Origin: Amaranthus tricolor
Taxonomy: Eukaryota; Streptophyta; Magnoliopsida; Caryophyllales; Amaranthaceae
Direction: 5' to 3'
NCBI RefSeq assembly: GCF_026212465.1
Contig: NC_080047.1
Span: 40,525,422-40,589,421 of the forward strand
Length of the DNA: 64,000 nt
Shown here one piece after another: positions 26,501 through 35,782 of the stretch. Position numbers and translations under genes: made by a program. Position 1 is the first letter of the stretch, and each line of letters starts with the position of its first letter. The notes beneath the pieces are model-generated. The model was given only the letters and a program-made list of their open reading frames with translations. It was not told where the DNA came from and did not search any database.

Positions 26501-26941
26501 ATTTGAATTAATGCTAAGTTAATATTAACAATCCAGTAAACTTAAACCAATGGCACAAAATTTAAATCAAAATAACTAACAAGCTCACATCAATTACACA
26601 AACATCGCATTTCCAACAATTAAAACAAATCCAGTTCCCAAATCCCAAACATTCCTCCAAAACATTCAAATCAAAAAAATTGAAATTTTTACCGAAGAAA
26701 TCGGAGAATCAGAAGAAGAAGCACTTGAATTCGACTCATTCCGTGTAGACGACATCCTGAAACCTGTGAAACAATGAATTCTGGAAAATGATAATGATGG
26801 AGATTTGGGGAAAGTAAGTGAGGATGATGACAAGGAAATTGCGAAAAATCTGTTGCGTTGGAGTACAATTTGATTAACCAGGAACCCAGAAGATGATGAA
26901 ATTGAGGAAGAAGCAATCATCATCTGCACAATTTTTAACAT
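14545..26941 (-). CDS. NUDT23: Nudix hydrolase 23-type, plastid, 7 exons, 284 aa
   Basis: Minus-strand exons 26941-26693, 19509-19378, 17624-17548, 17424-17289, 17206-17066, 16979-16921 and 14605-14545; all junctions GT-AG, phases consistent, stop TGA. Residues 1-80 are Ser-rich with few acidic residues, as in a chloroplast transit peptide. Exon 2 has a zinc ribbon, CQWC (92-95) and CTSC (114-117), and ends near AYQNPKM. Exon 4 holds a perfect Nudix box at 158-180: GFMEMGE, then RETYEEAG, matching GX5EX7REUXEEXGU. The C-terminus (FHYGTINKR... LDYHLQS) matches the NUDT23 family, and the length is close to the roughly 280 aa of the Arabidopsis protein. NUDT23 hydrolyses FAD to FMN and AMP in plastids. 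Alternative starts at 26953 or 26923 would change only the transit peptide. The gene is stretched by a 7.2-kb intron 1 containing a copia element. The open frame appears intact. Confidence 0.93.
18660..19106 (+). mobile_element. 5'-truncated RTE-type LINE, 3' tail
   Basis: Plus-strand frames around 18685 and 18798 give the C-terminal end of an RTE-clade reverse transcriptase: [16 protein letters not shown] and IIRNEDIRK, then after a frame change [10 protein letters not shown] and PVR. The element ends in a TTG repeat (19092-19105), usual for RTE 3' ends. It has several stops and lies antisense within NUDT23 intron 2. Confidence 0.8.
20976..21282. mobile_element. Tourist-like MITE in NUDT23 intron 1
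   Basis: The terminal repeats CACTGTGTTTGG (left) and CCAAACATAGTG (right) are near-perfect inverses. The subterminal regions are purine-rich on one side and pyrimidine-rich on the other. A second copy with clearer TAA target duplications lies at 37588-37911. Confidence 0.75.
21400..22064. repeat. Two diverged direct repeats, target of copia insertion
   Basis: A unit of roughly 300 bp occurs at about 21400-21705 and 21770-22060. Shared landmarks are ACAAGCCTAGCA/TCAAGCCTAGCA, TTAGTATAAATA, ACAAGAAAACCCT, AAGAACTCCTTTGTTTATTC and CCAAGTTGG. The copia element inserted at the end of the second unit. The type of repeat is unknown. Confidence 0.65.
22065..22253 (+). repeat. Copia 5' LTR, 189 bp
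   Basis: It begins TGTAGGAAAGTAAATATTC and ends TTTTCTTCA (TG...CA). It is near-identical to 26176-26366. Confidence 0.95.
22254..22266 (+). other. Copia primer-binding site
   Basis: TGGTATCAGAGCC directly follows the 5' LTR and is complementary to the 3' end of initiator tRNA-Met, the usual copia primer. Confidence 0.9.
22678..22998 (+). CDS. Copia gag-position ORF with short internal repeats
   Basis: A 106-codon frame where gag should lie. It encodes three about 15-residue repeats: [15 protein letters not shown], then [14 protein letters not shown], then [13 protein letters not shown], charged and possibly coiled coil. No CCHC zinc knuckle is visible. Only about 800 bp separate the primer site from the protease, so most of gag is absent or unrecognisable. 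Confidence 0.4.
   Translation: MVKGGGMVGKSIVAHGTKKNSEFEEKEVVEFENRKANLEKMITVIENGKANIDKLNTVIENGEVNCGLLAKTKEGHFGLLAEKVKFRQKSICGVHEKVEFGTNQLF
23045..23516 (+). pseudogene. Copia protease and gag-pre-integrase remnant
   Basis: [14 protein letters not shown] at about 23054 matches the copia aspartic protease site, with DSGAT changed to DCGAT. Downstream, [18 protein letters not shown] and, after a stop-containing break, WHRRLGHPS correspond to the gag-pre-integrase region. It cannot be translated as one frame. Confidence 0.85.
23520..24350 (+). pseudogene. Copia integrase remnant
   Basis: [11 protein letters not shown], then [19 protein letters not shown] and HSDNG are in the first frame; a stop near 23841 splits it from [14 protein letters not shown]. 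In the usual HSDVWG segment the first catalytic Asp is Asn here (HSNVWG), so the DDE triad is lost as well as the frame. Confidence 0.88.
24551..25400 (+). pseudogene. Copia reverse transcriptase remnant
   Basis: The frame 24551-25219 carries [31 protein letters not shown], and [17 protein letters not shown], the classic copia RT start. A frameshift follows before the catalytic YVDD (25225-25236). Confidence 0.9.
25560..26175 (+). pseudogene. Copia RNase H remnant
   Basis: Frame 25580-25801 encodes [27 protein letters not shown] and GGNLVT, typical copia RNase H, then an in-frame stop. Later pieces include the terminal DQLANILTK motif near 26070. A short purine-rich stretch before 26176 would serve as the polypurine tract. 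Confidence 0.88.
26176..26366 (+). repeat. Copia 3' LTR, 191 bp
   Basis: It begins TGTAGGAAGAAAG and ends TTTTCTTCA; it pairs with 22065-22253, with a 3-base and a 1-base indel. Confidence 0.95.
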
Positions 26942-28604
26942 CTCTATAAACAATTTTGTCTGGATTTATATTCGCATCTTTCTCCGGATTATTACTCTAT
27001 GTTGTTAGTTGACTTGAAAAGTAACAGAATTGGATTTTCAACTAATAGTATCTTTTCTACATTTATAGTTTTTTTTATATGAATTAGAAGCAGAAGAAAA
27101 AAAATCTTGAGCATAGCATATAAATTATAGCAAAAACTTAGACGAGACGGTCTCATTATGTGAGACTTTTAATTTGGGTCAGTTTAATTTGCACGTGTAA
27201 CAATATTTTAATTTTTTGGGCATTTATCAATTTTGACTTTAAATGTATTAATTTTGAAAATTAATACCTTTAAAGTCAAAATTGATACATTTAAAATTAA
27301 AATTAAAAAATGCCCAGAAAATGAAAAAAAATACCCAGGTTGTTACACACGCGAATTGGGGGATCCAAATTGACGATCTTATTATAAGGTCGTCTCGTCT
27401 AAAACTAGCTAAGAAATTATTTTGATTGAACCATATAATATGCCTTAAGCGTAAAAGTCAAACTACGCTAATCTACTAAGATTCTCCCGAATCGGTGAAT
27501 GAGTACTAATACTAGACTACTAGTTATATTTCACATGGTTTGTTCGGACTAATACTCCCATAACAAGGGTTAGGATGAAGATTAGAACTATTCAAGAGCG
27601 TAGTAAATAGAAATAATTCTAATAATATATTAAGATATTTGCGTAAGGATCATGAGATAGATGAGTTTGTTTACTTTTCTATCTTGGTAGTTGAGAGTCT
27701 TGTATTCAATCCTTATCATGTGCATTTCACACCTTTTTCCCCTCCCTTTTTCCTTTCCCTAACCCTATGGCCGAGATGCGTAGTAAGCTTTAAAAAAAAA
27801 TATTTTGCGTGGTAGTTTGAACTTTGACAAGTATGAGTGATAGTTTTTAAATTTTTGTCCATGGTGTAGCATTAAGCTTTATACCCACATAACGTGACGT
27901 TCAAATAAATTTTATTAAAAAAAATTTTATTTTAATAAATCAACTAAAATATCATTATTATTCATCACACATTTCTTCTCCTTGCCTTCTCCAACCTATT
28001 GATTTGGCCATTCTTGCCTTCTTCATTCAATCTCTACCATTTTTTAGATCTTGGTAAAAATAAGGGTTATTTTTGTTTAATATTCTTTTTCCTTTTGTTT
28101 CATGTGACTTTGAATTGAGTATTAATTTTTTAAAAAAATAAAATTAAACCCCAATCCTCACAGAGTCCATCTCCACCGAACCCCTCCCTACTCCGACCAT
28201 CATAACTGATACATATCTAATATTAATATTAATTTAGGTTACAAAAAGCTTTATCAAAAAAGAAACAAGTTTCTCTCTTTTCTTTTCTTTTTCCTAATAG
28301 TTCTAATAGAAGTACAACAGAATAAATATGCAAGACCCTAAGAAAGCTAAATTGCTCATAGTAAAATGGTCGGAACTTCGACCATGGTTCAACCATGTCT
28401 GCGATAAGATTCCGCGTATCCTCCCAAACCAATTGAGACCTCCTTACAAAAAAGATCGGGGAATTAATAGAGGCGTCGCCCCAGCAATGATCTGATTCCG
28501 ATCACCAAGTAACAATTGATAGGGTAATTGTAACTCGATTTACCATGTTGTTCAGTCACCTGGAGTGGAGGCGTCAAAATTGGCGTCAAGCGAGATAAAA
28601 AAAC
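26942..28604. other. Intergenic between NUDT23 and DnaJ genes
   Basis: Both neighbours are on the minus strand, so this holds the NUDT23 promoter and the DnaJ 3' end. Apart from the foldback element at 27139-27401 nothing was identified; no clear TATA box was picked for NUDT23. Confidence 0.6.
27139..27401. mobile_element. Foldback MITE, 263 bp, upstream of NUDT23
   Basis: The ends TAGACGAGACG and CGTCTCGTCTA are exact inverses and flanked by AAACT on both sides (27134-27138 and 27402-27406). The interior is a second long palindrome (GGGCATTTATCAATTTTGAC against GTCAAAATTGATACATTTAA). It lies about 200 bp upstream of the NUDT23 start and has no coding capacity. Confidence 0.85.
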
Positions 28605-31600
28605 TCAATTTGAAGCCAGCCTATCGCATAAAGATTGATATGCCGCTGTGCAAAGCTTAAACTTCTCCTCAGCGGCAGCCTATCATAAGTGTGAATAAAT
28701 TCGTAAGTTTAGTTCCCAACAATGTTTGTGGTCTCTAAATAAGTAACGGTTAAGGATAAACCGATAAAGGTTGATTACCTTAGAGGAACCCAGATGACGG
28801 TCAGGGTGCCATTTCAAAGCACAAGTTCGGTATCTGAAACTAAACGCGTCAGATATAACGGAAAAAATGGCCTAAGAATTTAACACAAAGCGGAGAGGAT
28901 CGAGTACAAAAGAACTCACGCATTTTTCACATCTTCAAGTTTTAGTGGACCGGAAGCACTCAACCCGAGTGCTGTTCTCTCTGAAGCCAAAGCGGCGGAT
29001 TTCCTAGTGTTGTCGGCTGACGTGAAATTTTCATCGTCATCATCTTCATCTTCATATTCATATTGCTGCCTCCTTCTCCGTCTCCAAGAGTTATTGTTAG
29101 TAGAATGTGATGAGCTCCTCCAATGAGAGTAGTCTTGATTTACAAATGACCAAAAGATAAACCTATCGCCAAATGCTGATCGGAAGATGGTCTCTACATC
29201 ATCATCGTCGTCTTCTTCACAAAAAGTGTATCCTCCTGAACACAAATCAAAAAAATTAGAGATTGATAGCTCAGTTCAACATTTTAATGTCACTTAAATT
29301 TACCGTCTCTTTGAGTTTCGTATGCCACAACAAAAGGATGCACATATTTACCCTCAAAGTTAATTTTTAATACACAAGAGTAATACTATGAATAGAGGTG
29401 TTCATTCGGGTCATCGGGTCGATAGCAGGTATGGTGTTTTGGGTCGATTTGGGTCTTGTGTCTACATTAGTTCTTACATAATTGTAAATCCATTGTTAAG
29501 TCAGATCAAATCGGATTCAATTACAAGGCAGGGTGAATATCGGATCGTCGATTCTGTTTTGAACACCTCTAACTATAAAGGTCAGTTGTAGACCACCTAA
29601 TACATCGGCAGTTGATGCCTTGATGGCAAAACATCAACATTCAACAAGATGCATATCATTATGCGTCTCTCTCTACTAAAAGTGATTCCTATAAATCCTT
29701 TATCACGAGATTCGTAAGTACTGTTTGTCTGATTCTTTTTACTCCATTTGAGCACAAAATGCCAACAATATGAGCATACCAATAGACAAAATAAAAAACA
29801 AGAGCATAATCCAGTGTAATGTGACCCTGAGATTATAGTTTAGACCAACCTATTTAAATAGTATTCCCAGTTAGCAGATTCACATCGGACAGCCAATCCA
29901 ATAAAAAAAAAAACCATAGCAGCAACATAAAAAATAGTGGCCAAACGAAAATTTAGATGATTGTGGAAGCATATCTGGGAAAAGGCATATGCAAACATAG
30001 ACAAAATTTCGCAAGAAACAATTCAATTTATCCTTACTTCTTCCGCTCTTTTGATGTCCTCGAGTATTAGAACGATTCTTTCCAGATCCATTGTAAGAAT
30101 TTTTGAACCATGCTGGACCCCTATCAAATGGCTGATTATCTTGGTCCCAATCAGATTTGCAGCTCTGTAAACAAACCACAATCGCAAAACGAATCAGTCT
30201 ATAACCAGTCCAAGCATAGAGCACTACATCCATTATGGCCGTATCCCCAATGATCAAAACAAGGAGCAGTAGAGACTCTCCCTCCCTCCCTTTTTTCCTT
30301 CCCCAAAAAAAGGAAAAGCAAATTTCGTTTTTCCCCACACCTAAAATAAATTGACGGGGAGAGAACCATGAAATCAGGTAGCAATACAAGTTCCAAAAAA
30401 TTTTGAAATGAGAAATGAGGAAATATAAAAAATAGAGTAACATACTAACATATATATATCCTTCATTCTTTATGTAAAAGGGTAGCCCCGTAGGCTCAAT
30501 GAGTAAAATCATTAGCCAGATGATTTGTTGGCTTTAAGGACTAGCTTAAATACCACAGTGCAAAAACAAGGTCATATTTTTATTGTCAATCGCGTCAGTC
30601 TGAGTCGTAAAGGTTTTCAAATCTAGTATATCAATGGTACCCGCATCATAAAAGTGTTAAAAAAAACCGCATTTTAAACCGTTTCAAGAAATATCTTATG
30701 GTTCTGATAAATGACGGTGTACTGTGACAACCACATCACACGTTACTGCATATGCATCAATGTGAATGCTACCACAATAATGATCGAACATCATTTTTCC
30801 ATTATGCTACATACACGAAGTGCAGAGCCTATATTAACCAAAAACAATTTTCATTGCAGATATAAGCTTTTACGCAATTACCTAAACTTTTCATGACACA
30901 AAATTCAAGACAAGGGAAGACAGTCTTAAAAGTTAGACATGGCACAATGAAACTCAACTATTCAAATTGTAATTGTAAGGAAAAAAAGGTTAAAAAGAAC
31001 AGAAGAGGTTGTGTTGGAAAAAAAAAACTTGTAATTAGATAAGATAGTATGGTAAGTCTGGTCAACGAGCCAAACTTAAAATAAAATAAAATAAAATAAA
31101 AAAAAAGGAAAGTAAAGAATGAAGAATGAAGAAAAATGTGTTTTGAAATCTCAAACCTTTCTCTCCTCAAGTATTTTCCTATCTACTACTATGCCTTGGT
31201 TAAATTAGGACATTCAACAAAGTTCAAATAAGTTGTGATTTGTCATTTCACAACTTTTATAGTATTTATGATCCTTATTTTTTCCCCTTTTTTCTCTTTT
31301 TTTCTCATCAAACAAGGGCAAATCATTTTTTATCATTCTCACTTCATAGAAAATAACTTTATTCTGTTTCCATGACAAAATTAAAAATGTATAATCCCAA
31401 CAAAAAACAAAAGCGCTGATGAGCCAGACTAATAAAAGTGATTTTCCTAAAGCTAGGGCGCACTATTTAAAACTAAGCATATGTTCATGTATTTCAATTC
31501 TATATGTTATTGTTCAATCCAATAATTTTCACTTTAACTTTAATGGCACACCTTAATCACAAAATATTATGGTCGTATCTATCCATTTGAGCCACTCTCA

Positions 31601-33833
31601 TACTAAACCTTGTACTTAACGTATTGACCAATATCTTCTTTTTTGTGGAAAATTGAGCCAAGACACTTGAAAAACTCAAATGAAAGAGCTCCTTTGTACC
31701 TAATTTACAACACCTTTAATAGATCCTCCCTACCAATACAATATTATATGCTTACAAAATAATTTGAATTCTTTCGATTTTAAGGTCTACCACCATCTCT
31801 AGCTTATTGTTGACTCCATCTCTAGCTCATTCCATGAGTACAATCAACAATGTCATTAATGAACAGCATGTAGCTTTAAACTTCTCAAATAGATATGATT
31901 ATCTCATCTAAGACCATTGCATTAATGATAAAAACTGACTCAAAGTGGAACCTTAATTGGTCCACCACTATTGTCTATTAGGTACCTTCTTTTTTTCTTT
32001 TTCTCTTCTGCCGTAAGCTTCTTTTTGGATTTCTTATATTTTTCCTCTTTTCTTTCAGGTTCTTCATCTTGTTTCTTCTCTTCATCTAGCTTTTTGTCTT
32101 CTTTCTTCTAGTTTTTTTTCTTCTTTCAAGCTTCTTTCTCTTCAATTCTATGTCTTCTTTCTGCAATTTTTTCTTTGTTCACTTTTTTTTTTTTTCTATT
32201 TTCCTCTTCTTCAACTTCTCAGTCATCTTTCTTTTGATTTTTTTTCATATAGGTTTGTTTTAGTTCATCAATCCCCTAATATGATAAAAATTAGACAAAG
32301 AACAATCACACAGATTGTGGGGTGTAGATATTAAAATTTGTCATGTTGTATACTAGGGGTTCAGCGTAGTGATAATAAATGTAATTACAATATGAATATC
32401 ATATTGTTTCAAGTATTAAATTAAATATGCTTTAGAATTAGTTTATAAGTTTTGACAAAAAAAGTTTCTTAGCTATAAAAAAAAACTCACTTTTGCCTAG
32501 GATCCCAAACCCTTGTGCTTGTTGCGCCTTCTAAACTAAGACTTCCGACACGAACGGAAAGAATTTAACCTTTCAGAGGTATTACTAGAAACATCCAGAT
32601 TACTTTTGGCACAGTAAATTGCTATTATAAAATGAAGTTACTAGAAACAAATCCAACATAAAAGGTTGCACCTCAGTTAAGTTCTATTTCTCCGTGTTTC
32701 GTTGCTGCATTTTTAACTACATTCATGCGATTCTTAGTAATAAAATGTTATTACTATTACCATATACCAAAGAATAAGGAATATTAAAACATCCTAATGC
32801 CAAGTTCTCAATTCCAAACACGAACAAAAGTATAAAATGTGAAATTAACATCAGCCAAAACCAATAAACATTTCACAATCAGTCGAGCAATGAATCAAAA
32901 GTCGATGAACAGTTTAACATAAAAGAATAAGCACTTGCCTGAAACATGTACTCAACATAAGCATTAGTATCCCGCATTAATTTTCGCTTGAAAGGGTTCC
33001 TTCTATGATCTGACCATCTGCTTTTATTGCTATTATTGTTTCTCTGCATATTAACCCATAAACCATAGCTTATTTTACTGATCTTCATACCAAGTGGCAA
33101 AAAAAGCACAATTTTTTTCAAGATATACAACCTTATAAGAAGTACATTAAACCAACCAATTTTCATGTAGTGAAATAAAAACCAGGAAAAATGCTCAAAG
33201 CCGAGAATCATGGGTGACGCCTAGTGGTTAAGTGCTTTCCCTTTTACCCTTGTGACAGTTGCACGTAAGATTAATGCCCTCGGATTAATGCCCTCTCCCC
33301 CGAGAATCAAATTGATGATATGCCTGAGCAAATTTCATAATTCAATATGCCCTATAAACAACATTTGCTTAACCAAGAACAAACCCATTTAAAGCTAGAC
33401 TTTTCCAAGAACATACTGATGATATTCATCGAATTCCAGGAAGTTCTCAGGCATCAAAGACACCCCAAATAAATTCTAAGAAAAGACAACCAATGGAAGC
33501 TATGGTCTTAAGCTCATAACACAATTGAAAGGCATATAATCAAATATTATCAGCAACCCAATAACACAATTTAATCCATGACTAGTGTAATGTTCCTAAG
33601 CTCATTATCCATCACTACCCATAATCTATAATCTAAAATTAATCCATAAAAACCAGAAATTGAAAACATGGTGGACTTTATATACAAAGGGAAAATGGGC
33701 TTACAATATGCCAGTAGTTGCGACGAGCACGCTCCAGAAATGTGGTGGAATGGAAAAAAGCAGACTTTATATATAAAAAATTGGAATTTGCTTGAGGGTT
33801 TATCAGGATAGATTTGATTGAGGCATTCATCAT
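28605..33833 (-). CDS. DnaJ-domain protein, mitochondrial-type, 6 exons, 268 aa
   Basis: Minus-strand exons 33833-33705, 33043-32939, 30164-30038, 29235-28920, 28833-28779 and 28679-28605, closing in frame at TGA. Intron 2 uses a GC donor (CAG|GCAAGT); the others are GT-AG. The N-terminus (MMNASIKSILINP, then FFHSTTFLERARR) is basic and amphipathic with no acidic residue early, as in a mitochondrial presequence. The middle has a poly-Asp run and an Arg-rich WRRRRRQQ next to an acidic YEDEDDDD segment. The J-domain is C-terminal (about 208-268): LGLSASG, the HPD triad at 235-237 in ALKWHPDRH, and KFKLCTAAYQSL. The HPD loop is what stimulates Hsp70 ATPase activity, so the protein should be a co-chaperone. 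It lacks the G/F and zinc-finger regions, making it a J-protein of the DnaJC type. The specific client is unknown. Confidence 0.9.
29393..29571. mobile_element. hAT-type MITE in DnaJ gene intron 3
   Basis: The ends TAGAGGTGTTCA and TGAACACCTCTA are exact 12-bp inverses. The 8-bp flanks ACTATGAA (29385-29392) and ACTATAAA (29572-29579) differ at one base, as expected of an aged hAT target duplication. Confidence 0.85.
31978..32250 (+). repeat. Polypyrimidine tract in DnaJ gene intron 2
   Basis: About 270 bases of T/C-rich sequence built from TTCTTC and CTTTCTTC units, therefore GAAGAA-rich in the sense strand of the DnaJ gene. Confidence 0.7.
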
Positions 33834-35580
33834 ATTTTTACTTCTTTGGAGATGGGAGATTTCAAAATTAGGACTTCAAATGGATTAATTGGAGTTGTTT
33901 AAGGACAATCAATACAATATTATTAAGGAATCAAGTAATTTGGGCATGAGAAATAAAGAATTTTTGGGAGGAAGGAGTTGTGAGAAATGTTGGTGACTGA
34001 CGAGCCGGAAATGGCGGTGCCTCCACAAAGTCTATTGGAATTCGGAACCAAATTTGAGCCACTTCCCCTGAAAGCTCAAGCAATCACTTTTTAGGGTTCA
34101 TAAATTTTGGGATTTTTTTTCCCAAAACAATACCTAACAAACCCTAATTTTCATGTTCATATACAATGCCAATACAAAATTTAATTTCTTATGTGATTAT
34201 CAACGTCGCATCTTAAAACCGTCAAGTTTGTGAGCAATTTGTTTTCGAACTAAATTTATGTGAATACGCACATAAACATGAAACTCATGTTGTGTTGTGT
34301 CTCATGTTGTGTTGTGTTGTTGTGATCTAAAGAATTGTGTCGGAGCAAATCACGTGTCTAAGAGGTCATGTCTTGACGAGTTGCAAACAATAATGAGTTG
34401 TGTAGTGCCATGTCGACCTTTTCTCAAACAATGATATGTGGCACAACATGAACATGGGCTTGCGTGTCGTATTGTGCCACGTCACAAGCCACAGCACATT
34501 TTTAAACTTCTTTCTTAAACTTAGTTATAATAATTAAGATGAACATATCGTACTAATGGTTCTAACTTCTAAGCCACAACACATTGCATCGGGCTACTTT
34601 TGAAACAAAAAAAAAAAAAAACTGCACCTATAAATCATAAATCATATAAATTTTTTTTTTGACATCGTGATAAAATCATCAAACTGTTAAAATTGTCGGT
34701 GATTGTTTTGAAAAAATTTTCTCCAAAAAATAAAGTCGTCATAGTGCACACCATGCAGACTGAACCGATATAGCCTTATACACGTGCATGTGAGTGTAGA
34801 TCACATTGCATGCTCTGATCTTTCTATCTAAGGCACCAATTGATGCACCTCCATCACCACCTTCTCTTATGACCATCCCTCTTGCTACGGATACCATTTG
34901 CACTCCTTCAATTATCGACTCTCTTTCTTCAATCAATTATACCTCTCCTCTAATCGTCGGCACTCTTTGTCGAACCGCCAACAGTTACACTATTGTGTTG
35001 TCGCGGAGGACTTTTTAGATTTGGTTCTATTACAGTATTTATTCGTGCACCAAAAGAAGTCAGACAATAACTAACCATGAGGACTATGTATATTTTACTG
35101 TCACTGTGCTTCTATGTAGTTTACTTTTATGTTTACAGTAATTAAGAAATATAATCTTTTAGATAGTGAATATATTACTTTTATCGTATAAATATTCATT
35201 TTGAACTTCATTGCTTTTTACACCTTTATTCTCGCATCACAAAATCTCGTTTATTGTAGTGTTAAGATAAGATATTACTCCCTCCGTCCCTGTGAAAAAA
35301 CAATTATAATATCTAAATGAATGAATTGCCCCTCAATCCAACCAAAAACAATCCAAGATCTTTAAGTCCTACCAAGATCTAAGCAATGAGCCAATGACTT
35401 ACATAGGGGAAATATACAACAATACATAATATTTCAAACATGAAGATCTGTTTTTTTTTCATGAGTAAAATTATGATCCCAAAGAATTTTTACTCAAAAA
35501 TTACAATTGATGTATAATATATAATTACACAAATAACTAAACCCTTATACTAAGTTGCTACATTGAAAACCTATGGGGTT
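33834..35580. other. Intergenic between DnaJ and HY2 genes
   Basis: It contains the DnaJ promoter and the region beyond the HY2 3' end. Opposing short ORFs around 34.74-35.02 kb have no motif. No element or gene could be supported. Confidence 0.55.
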
Positions 35581-35777
35581 GATTTGTCCCTTAATCGATA
35601 AATTTGTCACTTGCACGTCACACTTATTTACCATTTAAGTTTGCGCCTCAATTTTCCCCTTAATCGAATCTCACCTACACGCCAAACTTATTCACCATTT
35701 AAGCTTGCGCATCGATTTGCCCCTTAATCGAATGTCACTGACACACCAAGCTTATTTACGATTTAAGTTTGCGCCTT
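35581..35777. repeat. Three tandem copies of a 64-69 bp unit at HY2 3' end
   Basis: Units at 35581-35649, 35650-35713 and 35714-35777 share CCCTTAATCGA, CACTTATTTACCATTTAAG-like cores and GCGCCT/GCGCAT ends. The array stops 5 bp from the HY2 stop codon, so it would be the whole proximal 3' UTR. Confidence 0.85.
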
Positions 35778-35782
35778 TGAGG

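Noticed and set aside
29880..30512. 210-codon minus-strand ORF, the longest single frame in the DnaJ gene
   Set aside because: It is read-through of DnaJ exon 3 (30164-30038) into both introns; the flanks are T-rich and Phe-rich.
30478..30560. Possible second tRNA-like sequence
   Set aside because: Promoter-like words only; no acceptor or anticodon stem pairs.
33206..33240. A-box-like GCCTAGTGGTTAAGTGC, possible tRNA gene or SINE
   Set aside because: No cloverleaf and no B box at the right distance; only a vague SINE resemblance.
34739..35018. Opposed 65- and 70-codon ORFs
   Set aside because: Overlapping frames on opposite strands, no motif, no splice-supported extension.
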